Below, in pieces: positions 1 through 8,609 of a stretch of 64,000 bases of DNA. The stretch comes from Bacteroidetes bacterium UBA6221. GTDB taxonomy: Bacteria > Bacteroidota > Bacteroidia > Chitinophagales > Chitinophagaceae. Under the pieces are notes generated by a model. It was not told the DNA's origin. It saw only the letters and a list, made by a program, of their open reading frames with translations, and searched no databases. A program made the translations under genes and the position numbers. How positions within the stretch are numbered: the first letter of the stretch is position 1; each line of letters opens with the position of its first letter. The stretch is taken from positions 1 through 64,000 of the forward strand of contig DISB01000021.1 of NCBI GenBank assembly GCA_002421685.1. Reading direction: 5' to 3'.

Positions 1-572
1 TAGAAATTGTAGATAACAGTTCATTACATTTGGATTTACAGGTTTTTGAAAAGGATTTACCACAGGTAAAAGTGGGGCAAACCATTCACTTTACTATAAC
101 AAACAACCCATCAACCGAATATGATGCTACTGTTTTTAGTATTGGTTCATCATTTGAAAATGATAGTAAAACTATAGCCGTACACTGCCGTGTAAATGGC
201 AATAAAAAGGGTTTAATTGACGGAATGAACATCACTGGTATTGTCAGTCTTAGCAATGTAACAACTCCAGCTGTACCCAATGATGCTATTGTAAATGCCG
301 ACGGAAAATATTATATTTTTGTGCAAACCGATAAAAAAGCAGAAGAACATCACGAAGAAGGCGAAGAAGAAGGAAGTCAAAAAGAGGGCGAAGAAAAAAA
401 ACATAAAAACAGTAAGAATTTTGAAAAAGTAGAAGTACTGAAAGGCGTGTCTGATATGGGTTATACCGCAGTAACTTTTGTAAACGAAATTCCTGCAAAT
501 GCAAAAATTGTAACAAAAGGAGCATTCTTTGTAAATGCAAAATTGAGCAATACTGGTGGTCACGAACATTAA
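1..572 (+). CDS. RND efflux periplasmic adaptor (CzcB/CusB type), C-terminal part
   Basis: The reading frame is open to the left edge of the window, so the 5' part of the gene is missing. The visible part begins inside the conserved adaptor segment reading LHLDLQVFEKDLP, which belongs to the beta-barrel region of HlyD-family adaptors. These link an RND pump to an outer-membrane channel. Near the C terminus lies a His/Glu/Lys-rich stretch (around 320-410) that could bind metal. The Zn/Cd-type ATPase two genes on suggests a cobalt-zinc-cadmium efflux system whose pump gene lies outside the window. The family call is firm; the substrate is inferred. Confidence 0.85.
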   Translation, partial: EIVDNSSLHLDLQVFEKDLPQVKVGQTIHFTITNNPSTEYDATVFSIGSSFENDSKTIAVHCRVNGNKKGLIDGMNITGIVSLSNVTTPAVPNDAIVNADGKYYIFVQTDKKAEEHHEEGEEEGSQKEGEEKKHKNSKNFEKVEVLKGVSDMGYTAVTFVNEIPANAKIVTKGAFFVNAKLSNTGGHEH

Positions 573-584
573 AAATTGAACGCT

Positions 585-1184
585 ATGATTTGGTTAAAAT
601 TTTATTTGCCGGTGTATTTGGTGTTGTATATGATGGTAGCTTTTGTGCTGCCATCATACCGCACCTACAAGCAAACAGGTATCAATCCCGTAACTTTTGG
701 CAAAACAGATAATGCACACGATTATATCGGTTTTGTGATGAAGGTATTGATAGCATTGCTCTTCGTTGCGGTATTCATCTATTCGTTCAGCGATAAAATA
801 TATCAATATTTAGTGCCGATTTCTTATTTAATGAAAGACGTGTTTTTAATCATTGGATTAATTCTGATACACTTTTCATTACTATGGATTTCTGTAGCGC
901 AATATCAAATGAGTAACAGTTGGCGCATTGGTATCGATGAAAATAATAAAACCGAATTAATCACAAAAGGATTATTCTCTTACAGCCGGAACCCGATTTT
1001 TTTAGGAATGATAATCAGTGTTGCAGGAATATTTTTTATACTACCCAATGCACTTACATTTTTCTTGATGCTTACTACCTATATCGTTATTCAAATTCAG
1101 ATAAGATTAGAAGAAGAGTTTTTGGAAAAACAACACGGAGAACAATATTTAATTTATAAAAAAACAACTAAAAGACTACTCTAA
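585..1184 (+). CDS. Isoprenylcysteine carboxyl methyltransferase-family membrane protein
   Basis: About 199 residues with several hydrophobic segments. The C-terminal half carries a YSRNPIFLGM motif and an EEEFL...HGEQYLIYKK tail, typical of the ICMT/PEMT-like membrane methyltransferases. A TTG lies nine bases upstream, but the ATG at 585 is the better start. The stop overlaps the next start as TAATG, so the gene is translationally coupled to the downstream metal ATPase. Relatives are common in Bacteroidota heavy-metal operons, but their substrate is not known. The family call is good; the role in metal resistance is inferred from position only. Confidence 0.8.
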   Translation: MIWLKFYLPVYLVLYMMVAFVLPSYRTYKQTGINPVTFGKTDNAHDYIGFVMKVLIALLFVAVFIYSFSDKIYQYLVPISYLMKDVFLIIGLILIHFSLLWISVAQYQMSNSWRIGIDENNKTELITKGLFSYSRNPIFLGMIISVAGIFFILPNALTFFLMLTTYIVIQIQIRLEEEFLEKQHGEQYLIYKKTTKRLL

Positions 1185-3220
1185 TGGAACACAAACATAA
1201 ATACGATGCACAAGGCAAACAGCTTTGCTGCACACCACAAGAAGAAAAAATATATACCGATGCCAATGCTAAAAAATTATTAGAAAAGCATCACGACAAT
1301 GACGGTCACAACCACGAACACAGTGATGATGACGGTCACAACCACGGAAGTACCGATAAATCTACCATTCAAATGTTTTTACCTGCCATTATCAGTTTTG
1401 TTTTACTGATGATTGCTATTGCATTTGATAATTGGTTTCCTCAATCCTGGTTCACAGGTTGGGTAAGGATTGTTTGGTACATTGTTGCTTATGCTCCGGT
1501 TGGTTTTCCTGTTATTAAAGAAGCATTTGAAAGCATCCGCAAAAGCGATGTATTTTCAGAATTTTTATTGATGAGCATTGCCACTATCGGAGCTTTCGCC
1601 ATTGGCGAATATCCGGAAGGAGTTGCCGTAATGTTGTTTTATGCGGTTGGCGAAGTGTTTCAAACTTTGGCGGTTACAAGAGCCAAAGCCAATATCAAAA
1701 CCTTGCTCGACCAAAGACCCGATGAAGTAACGATTTTAGAAAATAACCAACCTAAAACTGTAAAAGCAGAAACCGTCAACATCGGCAATATCATTCAATT
1801 AAAACCCGGAGAAAAATTAGGATTGGATGGCGAATTGTTATCCGAAACTGCATCATTCAATACCGCCGCATTGACTGGAGAAAGCAAGCCAGACACCAAA
1901 ACCAAAGGCGAAACTGTTTTAGCAGGAATGATAAATTTAAAGACCGTTGCACAGGTAAAAGTAACCACAGCATATACCGATAGCAAGCTCTCAAAGATTT
2001 TGGAATTGGTACAAAACGCTACTGCTCAAAAAGCACCAACAGAATTATTCATTCGAAAATTTGCAAAAATTTACACACCAATTGTGGTGTTATTGGCAGT
2101 GCTTATTACTGTAGTTCCTTACTTTTTTGTTGATGATTACTTGTTCAGTCAATGGCTATACAGAGCATTGGTTTTCCTTGTTATTTCTTGTCCTTGTGCT
2201 TTGGTTATAAGTATTCCTTTAGGATATTTTGGTGGAATTGGTGCCGCTTCTAAAAATGGAATTTTATTTAAAGGAAGCAATTTCTTAGACGCCATCGCTA
2301 ATATCCAAAATGTAGTGATGGATAAAACAGGAACAATGACAGAAGGCGTTTTCAAAGTGCAAGAAGTAATATTAAAATCAGAATTTAGTAAAGACGAAAT
2401 CTTGAAAATGGTCAACGCTTTGGAAAGTCAAAGCACGCATCCAGTTGCTACCGCAATCCATCAATATGTCGGCGAAATAGACCATTCTATAAAATTAGAA
2501 AATGTAGAAGAAATTGCGGGTCACGGATTAAAAGCTATCGTTAACGGAAAAGAGTTATTGGTAGGAAACTTTAAACTGATGGATAAATTTAATATTGTTT
2601 ATGATTTAGACCCAAGTACAATTGTTTACACCCTAATCGCCATTGCTTATGATGGAAAATTTGCAGGCTACATTACCATTGCCGACAGCATCAAAGAAGA
2701 TGCACAGATTACGATTGACAAACTAAAAACATTAGGCGTAAAAACTACAATGTTGAGTGGAGATAAAAGCACCGTGGTAAAATTTGTTGCTGATAAATTG
2801 GGAATTAATAATGCCTTCGGCGACTTGTTGCCAGAAGACAAAGTAAATAAAGTAAAAGAAATAAAAACCAAAAACGAAACCGTAGCATTTGTTGGCGATG
2901 GAGTGAATGATGCGCCTGTAGTAGCTTTGAGCGACGTAGGTATGGCAATGGGCGGTTTAGGAAGTGATGCCACCATCGAAACGGCGGATGTAGTGATACA
3001 AGACGACAGACCGAGTAAAATACCTATGGCAATTAATATTGGAAAACAAACTAAAAAAATAGTTTGGCAAAACATAGCTTTAGCATTCGGAGTAAAAGCT
3101 ATTGTACTAGTTTTAGGAGCTGGGGGCTTAGCGACTATGTGGGAAGCTGTTTTTGCCGATGTTGGGGTTGCCTTATTGGCTATACTAAACGCAGTAAGAA
3201 TACAACGGATGAAATTTTAA
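1184..3220 (+). CDS. Zn/Cd/Pb-type heavy-metal P-type ATPase (P1B)
   Basis: 678 residues. The N terminus (residues 1-60) is rich in His, Asp and Cys with repeated DGHNH units and replaces the usual HMA domain as metal-binding tail. The transmembrane CPC motif (SCPCALVIS, about residue 335), the phosphorylation site DKTGT (about 380), the HP dipeptide (about 418) and GDGVND (about 571) are all intact. The pump should use ATP to drive divalent metal from the cytosol to the periplasm. The SCPCALVIS form of the motif fits ZntA/CadA better than CopA. It starts within the stop of the upstream gene (TAATG). Confidence 0.93.
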   Translation: MEHKHKYDAQGKQLCCTPQEEKIYTDANAKKLLEKHHDNDGHNHEHSDDDGHNHGSTDKSTIQMFLPAIISFVLLMIAIAFDNWFPQSWFTGWVRIVWYIVAYAPVGFPVIKEAFESIRKSDVFSEFLLMSIATIGAFAIGEYPEGVAVMLFYAVGEVFQTLAVTRAKANIKTLLDQRPDEVTILENNQPKTVKAETVNIGNIIQLKPGEKLGLDGELLSETASFNTAALTGESKPDTKTKGETVLAGMINLKTVAQVKVTTAYTDSKLSKILELVQNATAQKAPTELFIRKFAKIYTPIVVLLAVLITVVPYFFVDDYLFSQWLYRALVFLVISCPCALVISIPLGYFGGIGAASKNGILFKGSNFLDAIANIQNVVMDKTGTMTEGVFKVQEVILKSEFSKDEILKMVNALESQSTHPVATAIHQYVGEIDHSIKLENVEEIAGHGLKAIVNGKELLVGNFKLMDKFNIVYDLDPSTIVYTLIAIAYDGKFAGYITIADSIKEDAQITIDKLKTLGVKTTMLSGDKSTVVKFVADKLGINNAFGDLLPEDKVNKVKEIKTKNETVAFVGDGVNDAPVVALSDVGMAMGGLGSDATIETADVVIQDDRPSKIPMAINIGKQTKKIVWQNIALAFGVKAIVLVLGAGGLATMWEAVFADVGVALLAILNAVRIQRMKF

Positions 3221-3555
3221 GATTAGAACATCCTAATGATGAATAAAACAGACAATTCGTAAGAAAGGCAAAAGTTATCAAATGTCAATTTGTCGAAGGA
3301 GAAGAAGAAGAAGAAAAGACCTTCGCTCTTTATGATACTTTTTGGGATATTTTTTAGCTCTGTGTCTTATTGCTTTGATATACATAAAATTAGACACTAT
3401 TATATCTATCCCTATCACTAAAAATGGACTTATTAGTTCTGTATCGAGCAAAAACCAAAGTTCCAAAAGAGAAACCCGAAAATGCAAATTTCTTTCAAAT
3501 ATGACAGTATTTGGGCTTCTCTATTATTGTTTAAAAAATAGATTTAGGATAACGG
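3221..3555. other. Intergenic stretch, no convincing gene
   Basis: About 335 bases between the Zn/Cd ATPase and the first RteC gene. One frame (3342-3563, starting TTG) would encode 73 residues with a single hydrophobic helix near the N terminus, but it overlaps the rteC start and has no recognisable relative. Another frame (about 3253-3354) gives a short Glu-rich peptide ending in DTFWDIF. It is closed by an upstream stop, so it could be a gene relic. No promoter, strong hairpin or repeat stands out. Confidence 0.4.
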
Positions 3556-4380
3556 ATGGATAAATTTTATAACGAAACGCTGGCTAAGCTGGAAAACGAA
3601 ATCAAAGAATTTGAGATTGAAGCAGACTGTTCGATAGAACGCATTGAAGCAGTTATACAACTTATTATCAAATGTTTATTCGACGTAAAAAAATATATTT
3701 TAAAAAGAGGATTTAAGAATGTTGATGAAGAAATTCGCTTTTTTAAATATCAAAAGCCAATTATCGTTTCAAAGTTCATCTATTATAATGCCATCTATAA
3801 AATCGAAACGAGAAGACCGTATGGAAATAAGCGTACCAAGAAATATTTTGTCAAAGAACTGAAAAAGCTAAAAAGGTTCTTTGAAAATAACCTTGATTTT
3901 TATAAGTATTACCGTAGCAATAATTCTTTCTTTGACGAACAATTTTTTGTACGTGGCAAGCACGATATAAGACTATGGTTAGACACTTTTTATTTTGAGG
4001 CAGACCATCGCTTTTCTACTTCGCACGATTATAAGGTTGCCAAGATAATTGCTAATGACCTGATACAGGTATATTTGGAAGACAGGTTAAATAACATCAA
4101 CGTTAAAAAGGTTTCAGATAATTCGTTGATATGGACAGCAAGCAAAACTGCACTCACGGAACTCATTTATGCACTGTACTCCCACGGTGCATTTAACAAT
4201 GGGAATACAGACATAAAATTGATTGCCAAAACTTTTGAAGATGCCTTTAATATTGAGTTAGGCGACTTTTACCATACGTTTATGGAACTTAAAGCCCGCA
4301 AAATAAACCGAACGAAATTCCTCGACAGGCTGTGTGAAGCACTGATAAAGAAAATGGACGAACAAGATGAAAAACAGTAA
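3556..4380 (+). CDS. rteC: RteC-family protein, copy 1
   Basis: 274 residues. Charged, helical N-terminal half, then the conserved stretch containing KYYRSNNSF and IRLWLDTFYFEADHRFSTSHDYKVAKIIAND. RteC proteins are DNA-binding activators of excision genes in CTnDOT-type elements. From roughly residue 60 onward this copy is almost identical to the protein at 32083-32904, while the first 60 residues have diverged. Its product is probably a cytoplasmic regulator. It lies between two metal-resistance blocks, an unusual place for it, and is best explained by duplication or recombination within the element. Confidence 0.85.
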   Translation: MDKFYNETLAKLENEIKEFEIEADCSIERIEAVIQLIIKCLFDVKKYILKRGFKNVDEEIRFFKYQKPIIVSKFIYYNAIYKIETRRPYGNKRTKKYFVKELKKLKRFFENNLDFYKYYRSNNSFFDEQFFVRGKHDIRLWLDTFYFEADHRFSTSHDYKVAKIIANDLIQVYLEDRLNNINVKKVSDNSLIWTASKTALTELIYALYSHGAFNNGNTDIKLIAKTFEDAFNIELGDFYHTFMELKARKINRTKFLDRLCEALIKKMDEQDEKQ

Positions 4381-4442
4381 GTATATATGTACACAGGCTT
4401 TATTCCTCTTGGCAAGAAGTCAGAGTAATTAAACTTAAATTG

Positions 4443-4450
4443 TAAATTTG
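4443..4450 (+). promoter_or_regulatory. Possible Bacteroidota -7 box
   Basis: TAAATTTG matches the TAnnTTTG -7 consensus and lies about 45 bases ahead of the AraC-type regulator gene. No clear -33 TTG is seen at the right distance, so the call is tentative. Confidence 0.4.
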
Positions 4451-4495
4451 TTTATTGCTTATGTATTAAATACTAAACGTAGTCAGTAAATAAAT

Positions 4496-5059
4496 ATGAA
4501 TACAATCTTTATTAAAAATATGGTTTGCGACCGTTGCATTATGGTGGTACAAAACGAATTGGAAAAACTGGGATTAGATGCTAAAAATATAAAACTGGGC
4601 GAAGTTATTCTTTCCAAAGAAATAACATCTCTGGAAAAAGAGAATTTGTCCAAAACTTTAGAGCCATTAGGATTTGAAGTAATTGACGATAAAAAAGGCA
4701 GGATAATAGAAAAGATAAAGAACATTATCATTGACCTGGTACACCATCAGGATAGTGATGTAAAAACCAACCTTTCCGATGTATTGAGTGACAAATTGCA
4801 TCACGATTACAATTACCTGTCCAATCTGTTTTCAGAGGTAGAGGGTACAACCATTGAAAAATACTTTATCGCCCAAAAGGTGGAGAAAGTCAAAGAATTG
4901 TTGGTGTATGATGAGTTGTCATTAAGTGAGATTGCGAACCGCCTAAATTATTCGAGCGTGGCATATTTGAGTAACCAGTTTAAAAAAGTTACCGGGCTAA
5001 CACCAAGCCATTTCAAACAGATTAAAGAGGATAAAAGAAAACCGTTGGATAAAGTGTAA
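4496..5059 (+). CDS. AraC-type regulator with N-terminal HMA-like domain
   Basis: 187 residues. Residues 1-70 resemble a heavy-metal-associated fold with a CDRC motif near residue 11. The C-terminal 100 residues form an AraC/XylS double helix-turn-helix with the signatures LSLSEIANRLNYSSVAYLSNQFKK and GLTPSHFKQ. The likely role is a cytosolic copper-responsive activator that senses metal directly through the CxxC site. It lies just upstream of copA in the same direction and is probably its regulator. The joining of a metal-binding fold to an AraC domain is visible in the sequence; the metal specificity is inferred from the neighbours. Confidence 0.82.
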   Translation: MNTIFIKNMVCDRCIMVVQNELEKLGLDAKNIKLGEVILSKEITSLEKENLSKTLEPLGFEVIDDKKGRIIEKIKNIIIDLVHHQDSDVKTNLSDVLSDKLHHDYNYLSNLFSEVEGTTIEKYFIAQKVEKVKELLVYDELSLSEIANRLNYSSVAYLSNQFKKVTGLTPSHFKQIKEDKRKPLDKV

Positions 5060-5147
5060 GTAAATCTTACAAATCAAATCCAAAATTTCACACCAGTACC
5101 CATAAATATAATAGCCAATTTTGTATTGTAAATTAAAGCAGGCAAAT

Positions 5148-7559
5148 ATGGCGACAAACAGAGAAAATATATACATTCCATTGGAGGATGTAGAAAGCGA
5201 ACACTGTGCATTAATCGTTGAAAAGGGATTGGCACAGGTAAAAGGCGTAGAAACCCATAAAGTAGAGCTGAACAACCGAAGGGCAGTGATTACAGTAGAT
5301 AGCAATGAAACCGTAGGCGAGGCTGTTAAGGCAATTAAAGATTTAGGTTACGGAGTTCCTACGGTTAAAAGTGCTTTTCCGGTATTGGGCATGACCTGTG
5401 CATCCTGTGCGGGCAGTGCCGAAAGCATTGTGAAATACCAACCGGGAGTAGTTAATGCTTCCGTGAACTTTGCAACGGGCAATCTTACCGTGGAATATCT
5501 GCCCAATATGACCGATGCCTCCACCCTGCAAAAAGCGGTTCAGGGAGTAGGTTACGACCTATTGATTGAAGACGAAACCAAGCAGCAGGAAACGCTCGAA
5601 GGCATCCACGAAAAGAAATTCCGAACCTTGAAAAACAAGACCATTTGGGCAATTATCCTTTCCCTGCCCGTGGTAATCATAGGAATGTTCTTTATGGATA
5701 TGCCCTATGCAGACCCGATAATGTGGCTCTTTTCCACGCCCGTTGTAATATGGTTGGGCAGGGATTTTTTTGTAAACGCTTGGAAGCAGGCAAAGCACCG
5801 TTCCGCCAATATGGATACGCTGGTGGCATTGAGTACAGGTATTGCCTACCTGTTCAGTGTTTTCAATATGCTGTTTGCCGACTTTTGGCATCAACGGGGA
5901 CTGCATGCTCACGTATATTTTGAAGCGGCTGCCGTTATTATCGCATTCATCCTCTTGGGAAAACTGCTGGAAGAAAGAGCCAAAGGCAACACCTCTTCAG
6001 CCATTAAGAAGCTGATGGGCTTGCAGCCAAAAACGGTCATCGTGGTACAGGCGGACGGAACGGAAAAGCAGACCGCTATCGAAGACGTAAGCGCAGGCGA
6101 TGTGATACTCGTAAAGCCCGGTGAAAAGATTGCGGTAGACGGCATGGTCATATCGGGCAATTCGTATGTGGACGAAAGCATGTTAAGCGGTGAGCCTGTA
6201 CCTGTATTGAAAAAAGAAAAAGAAAAAGTATTTGCAGGAACGATTAACCAAAAAGGCAGCTTCCGGTTCAGGGCGGTAAAAGTGGGCAAAGAAACCATGC
6301 TTGCCCACATCATCAAAAGGGTGCAGGATGCACAGGGAAGCAAAGCACCCGTACAGAAACTGGTCGATAGGATTGCGGGCATCTTTGTTCCGACGGTGAT
6401 AGGTATTGCAGTCCTGACATTTACCTTATGGTTGATTTTGGGAGGCGAAAACGGGGTTGTTCAAGGTCTGTTGGCAGCCGTTACGGTATTGGTCATTGCC
6501 TGCCCCTGTGCTTTGGGCTTAGCAACACCTACCGCTATTATGGTGGGCGTTGGCAAAGGTGCTGAAAATGGTATTTTGATAAAGGATGCCGAAAGTTTGG
6601 AGTTAGCTAAAAAAGTAAATGCCATCGTACTGGACAAAACCGGAACTATCACCGAGGGAAGACCACAGGTAACAGGCATTAAATGGCTGAACAATGAGGA
6701 CACCGCAAAAGAAATCCTTTTGAGTATCGAAAAACAATCCGAGCACCCATTGGCAGAAGCCGTAGTGAAGCATCTTGACGGTACGGCAGCGACCTCTCTA
6801 TCCATGTTCGACAGCATTACGGGCAAAGGCGCAAAAGCAGACCATGACAACGAAACCTATTATGTAGGCAACAAAAAGCTATTGGCAGAAAACAACATTA
6901 CCATTGCTGGAGAATTACAAGACCAGGCCGAAGAATGGGGCAAACAGTCCAAAACCGTTATTTGGTTTGCAAACAGCAAACAGGCACTTGCTGTAATTGC
7001 CATCGCCGATAATATTAAGGAAACATCGGTGCAGGCTATCCGGGAAATGCAGGAAATGGGAATTGACCTGTATATGCTGACCGGAGATAATGAAGCTACC
7101 GCTAAAGCCATTGCGGAGCAGACGGGCATCAAGCATTACAAAGCCGAAGTTTTGCCACAGCACAAAGCCGATTTTGTGAAAGAACTGCAAAAGAAAGGAA
7201 AGGTTGTGGCAATGGTGGGCGATGGTATCAACGACAGCACCGCAATGGCAACAGCCGATGTAAGCATAGCAATGGGCAAAGGCAGCGACATCGCAATGGA
7301 CGTAGCCAAAATGACCATCATTTCATCAGACCTTACCAAGATACCACAGGCAATACGTTTGTCCAAACAAACCGTAACCACCATCAAGCAAAACCTGTTT
7401 TGGGCGTTTATTTACAACCTAATCGGTATTCCTGTAGCAGCAGGTATCCTTTATCCTATTAACGGGTTCCTGCTTAACCCTATGATTGCGGGTGCGGCAA
7501 TGGCATTGAGCAGCGTGAGCGTGGTCAGTAACAGCCTGCGGTTGAAGTGGAAGAAGTAA
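5148..7559 (+). CDS. copA: Cu(I)-exporting P-type ATPase CopA
   Basis: About 803 residues from the ATG at 5148; an in-frame start 27 bases upstream is less likely. Two HMA domains precede the membrane core. The first keeps only one Cys (SEHCALIV), so it is degenerate; the second has GMTCASC near residue 81. The CPCALGLATPTA motif (about 450), DKTGT (about 494), SEHPLAEA and GDGIND (about 690) are intact, which fits the P1B-1 copper class. It should pump Cu(I) from the cytosol to the periplasm. It follows the AraC/HMA regulator and precedes a small CxxC chaperone, forming a copper detoxification unit. Confidence 0.95.
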   Translation: MATNRENIYIPLEDVESEHCALIVEKGLAQVKGVETHKVELNNRRAVITVDSNETVGEAVKAIKDLGYGVPTVKSAFPVLGMTCASCAGSAESIVKYQPGVVNASVNFATGNLTVEYLPNMTDASTLQKAVQGVGYDLLIEDETKQQETLEGIHEKKFRTLKNKTIWAIILSLPVVIIGMFFMDMPYADPIMWLFSTPVVIWLGRDFFVNAWKQAKHRSANMDTLVALSTGIAYLFSVFNMLFADFWHQRGLHAHVYFEAAAVIIAFILLGKLLEERAKGNTSSAIKKLMGLQPKTVIVVQADGTEKQTAIEDVSAGDVILVKPGEKIAVDGMVISGNSYVDESMLSGEPVPVLKKEKEKVFAGTINQKGSFRFRAVKVGKETMLAHIIKRVQDAQGSKAPVQKLVDRIAGIFVPTVIGIAVLTFTLWLILGGENGVVQGLLAAVTVLVIACPCALGLATPTAIMVGVGKGAENGILIKDAESLELAKKVNAIVLDKTGTITEGRPQVTGIKWLNNEDTAKEILLSIEKQSEHPLAEAVVKHLDGTAATSLSMFDSITGKGAKADHDNETYYVGNKKLLAENNITIAGELQDQAEEWGKQSKTVIWFANSKQALAVIAIADNIKETSVQAIREMQEMGIDLYMLTGDNEATAKAIAEQTGIKHYKAEVLPQHKADFVKELQKKGKVVAMVGDGINDSTAMATADVSIAMGKGSDIAMDVAKMTIISSDLTKIPQAIRLSKQTVTTIKQNLFWAFIYNLIGIPVAAGILYPINGFLLNPMIAGAAMALSSVSVVSNSLRLKWKK

Positions 7560-7657
7560 AACAGTAAAAATCACAAATCAAATAAGAAATTACACAATAA
7601 TTCTGAACCAAATAGCACTGAAATTTGCATTATCAATAACTCTAAAATTTATTAGTA

Positions 7658-7879
7658 ATGGAAAATAAACAATTTCAATTCAAGACAAACATTAATTGCG
7701 GCGGTTGTATAGCATCTGTAAAACCGCACTTGGACAAGGCAGAGGGTATCTGCCATTGGGAAGTGGACACTGCCAACAAGGACAAGGTGCTTACCGTGAA
7801 GTCAGAGGGCATTACCGAGCAGGAAGTAATATCCACCGTGCAAAAAGCAGGCTTCAAAATAGAACCTTTGAACGTCTAA
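7658..7879 (+). CDS. Small HMA-domain copper chaperone
   Basis: 73 residues consisting only of a heavy-metal-associated domain. The metal site reads NCGGC near residue 11. There is no signal peptide, so it should be cytosolic and hand Cu(I) to the CopA ATPase encoded upstream, as CopZ-type chaperones do. The gene starts at ATG 7658, about 100 bases after copA, and is followed by a long hairpin. The family call is firm; the partner is inferred from position. Confidence 0.88.
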   Translation: MENKQFQFKTNINCGGCIASVKPHLDKAEGICHWEVDTANKDKVLTVKSEGITEQEVISTVQKAGFKIEPLNV

Positions 7880-7894
7880 ACCAGCAAATTTTTG

Positions 7895-7951
7895 AAATGC
7901 CCTTTTTCCGACCAAATTTCCATTAGGTCAGATTGCCGAAAAAGGGCATTT
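7895..7951. terminator. Long hairpin after the chaperone gene
   Basis: Perfect 14-bp arms AAATGCCCTTTTTC (7895-7908) and GAAAAAGGGCATTT (7938-7951), with an inner GACC/GGTC pairing. It lies 16 bases after the chaperone stop and probably ends the copA-chaperone transcript. Confidence 0.75.
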
Positions 7952-8073
7952 TATCAATTCTGAAAATGGTTTGATTGTCTGTTGTGCATATAGCGTTTTT
8001 TGTTTATATATCATTTTTTTGCCTATATAACAAAAAAAATCGTAATGACAATATAAAAAATCAATTTTATTAG

Positions 8074-8081
8074 TAACTTTG
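8074..8081 (+). promoter_or_regulatory. -7 box before the Cys-rich protein gene
   Basis: TAACTTTG matches the Bacteroidota TAnnTTTG box exactly. It ends only a few bases before the only plausible start codons (GTG 8084 or TTG 8087), so the transcript would be leaderless or nearly so. No clear -33 element is visible. Confidence 0.5.
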
Positions 8082-8083
8082 TT

Positions 8084-8473
8084 GTGTTGAAAAATTTAAG
8101 AGTACATATAGGCTTTTTGACGTTGTTCTGTCTGGTTTTCTTTATGATGCCAAGTCAGAGTTATGCCTGCTCCAAAAATTCAACAAAGACCGAGCGGTCT
8201 TCCTGCTCAAAAGAGAAATCCAAAAAATCAGAGCATAAAAAAGGTTGCAAGGGCAAATCCTGTAAAAAATGCAAAAGTGGCAACTGCGGTGGCGGTTGTC
8301 AACATAACTCTTGCAAGTGCGGGGCTTCAATAACTTCCCTAAGTTTACCAACCGTAATCGAATTAAAGGCAAAAAATCATTTTGCAGTTTCTAAAAAGCA
8401 AAAATTCGATTTTAAAGAAGCCTACTACTCTTCGGGCTTTTTCTTCATTTGGCTACCGCCTAAAATAAGCTAA
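8084..8473 (+). CDS. Cys/Lys-rich exported protein, possible copper binder
   Basis: Up to 129 residues. A hydrophobic N-terminal signal segment ends near QSYAC. Residues 25-75 hold about a dozen Cys, many in CxxC or CxC spacing, amid Lys and Ser. A C-terminal tail follows, ending in IWLPPKIS. The start is GTG 8084 or TTG 8087; no ATG precedes the signal segment. It lies between the copper chaperone and a DUF3347 protein, so a periplasmic metal-binding role is likely, but I recognise no named family. The Cys content is seen directly; the function is inference. Confidence 0.6.
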   Translation: MLKNLRVHIGFLTLFCLVFFMMPSQSYACSKNSTKTERSSCSKEKSKKSEHKKGCKGKSCKKCKSGNCGGGCQHNSCKCGASITSLSLPTVIELKAKNHFAVSKKQKFDFKEAYYSSGFFFIWLPPKIS

Positions 8474-8476
8474 ACT

Positions 8477-8527
8477 TATGGCTTGACAGCCATAGGTGTG
8501 TCTTGTCAAAAGCTGTTCCGGCTTTTG
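8477..8527. terminator. Two small hairpins after the Cys-rich gene
   Basis: First hairpin: TATGGCT (8477-8483) pairs with AGCCATA (8488-8494). Second: CAAAAGC (8507-8513) pairs with GCTTTTG (8521-8527). They lie directly after the stop codon, but neither has a strong T-tract, so termination may be partial. Confidence 0.5.
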
Positions 8528-8609
8528 TAACTCCTCTATTTGTATCATTTAGTTAAAATTCAAACGGAAATGGGTTTGCAAATACCCGTTTCCCAAAATG
8601 TAATTTATT

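Noticed and set aside
3342..3563. 73-codon frame before rteC copy 1
   Set aside because: It starts with TTG, overlaps the rteC start and has no relative I can recall. Kept only as a note in the intergenic entry.
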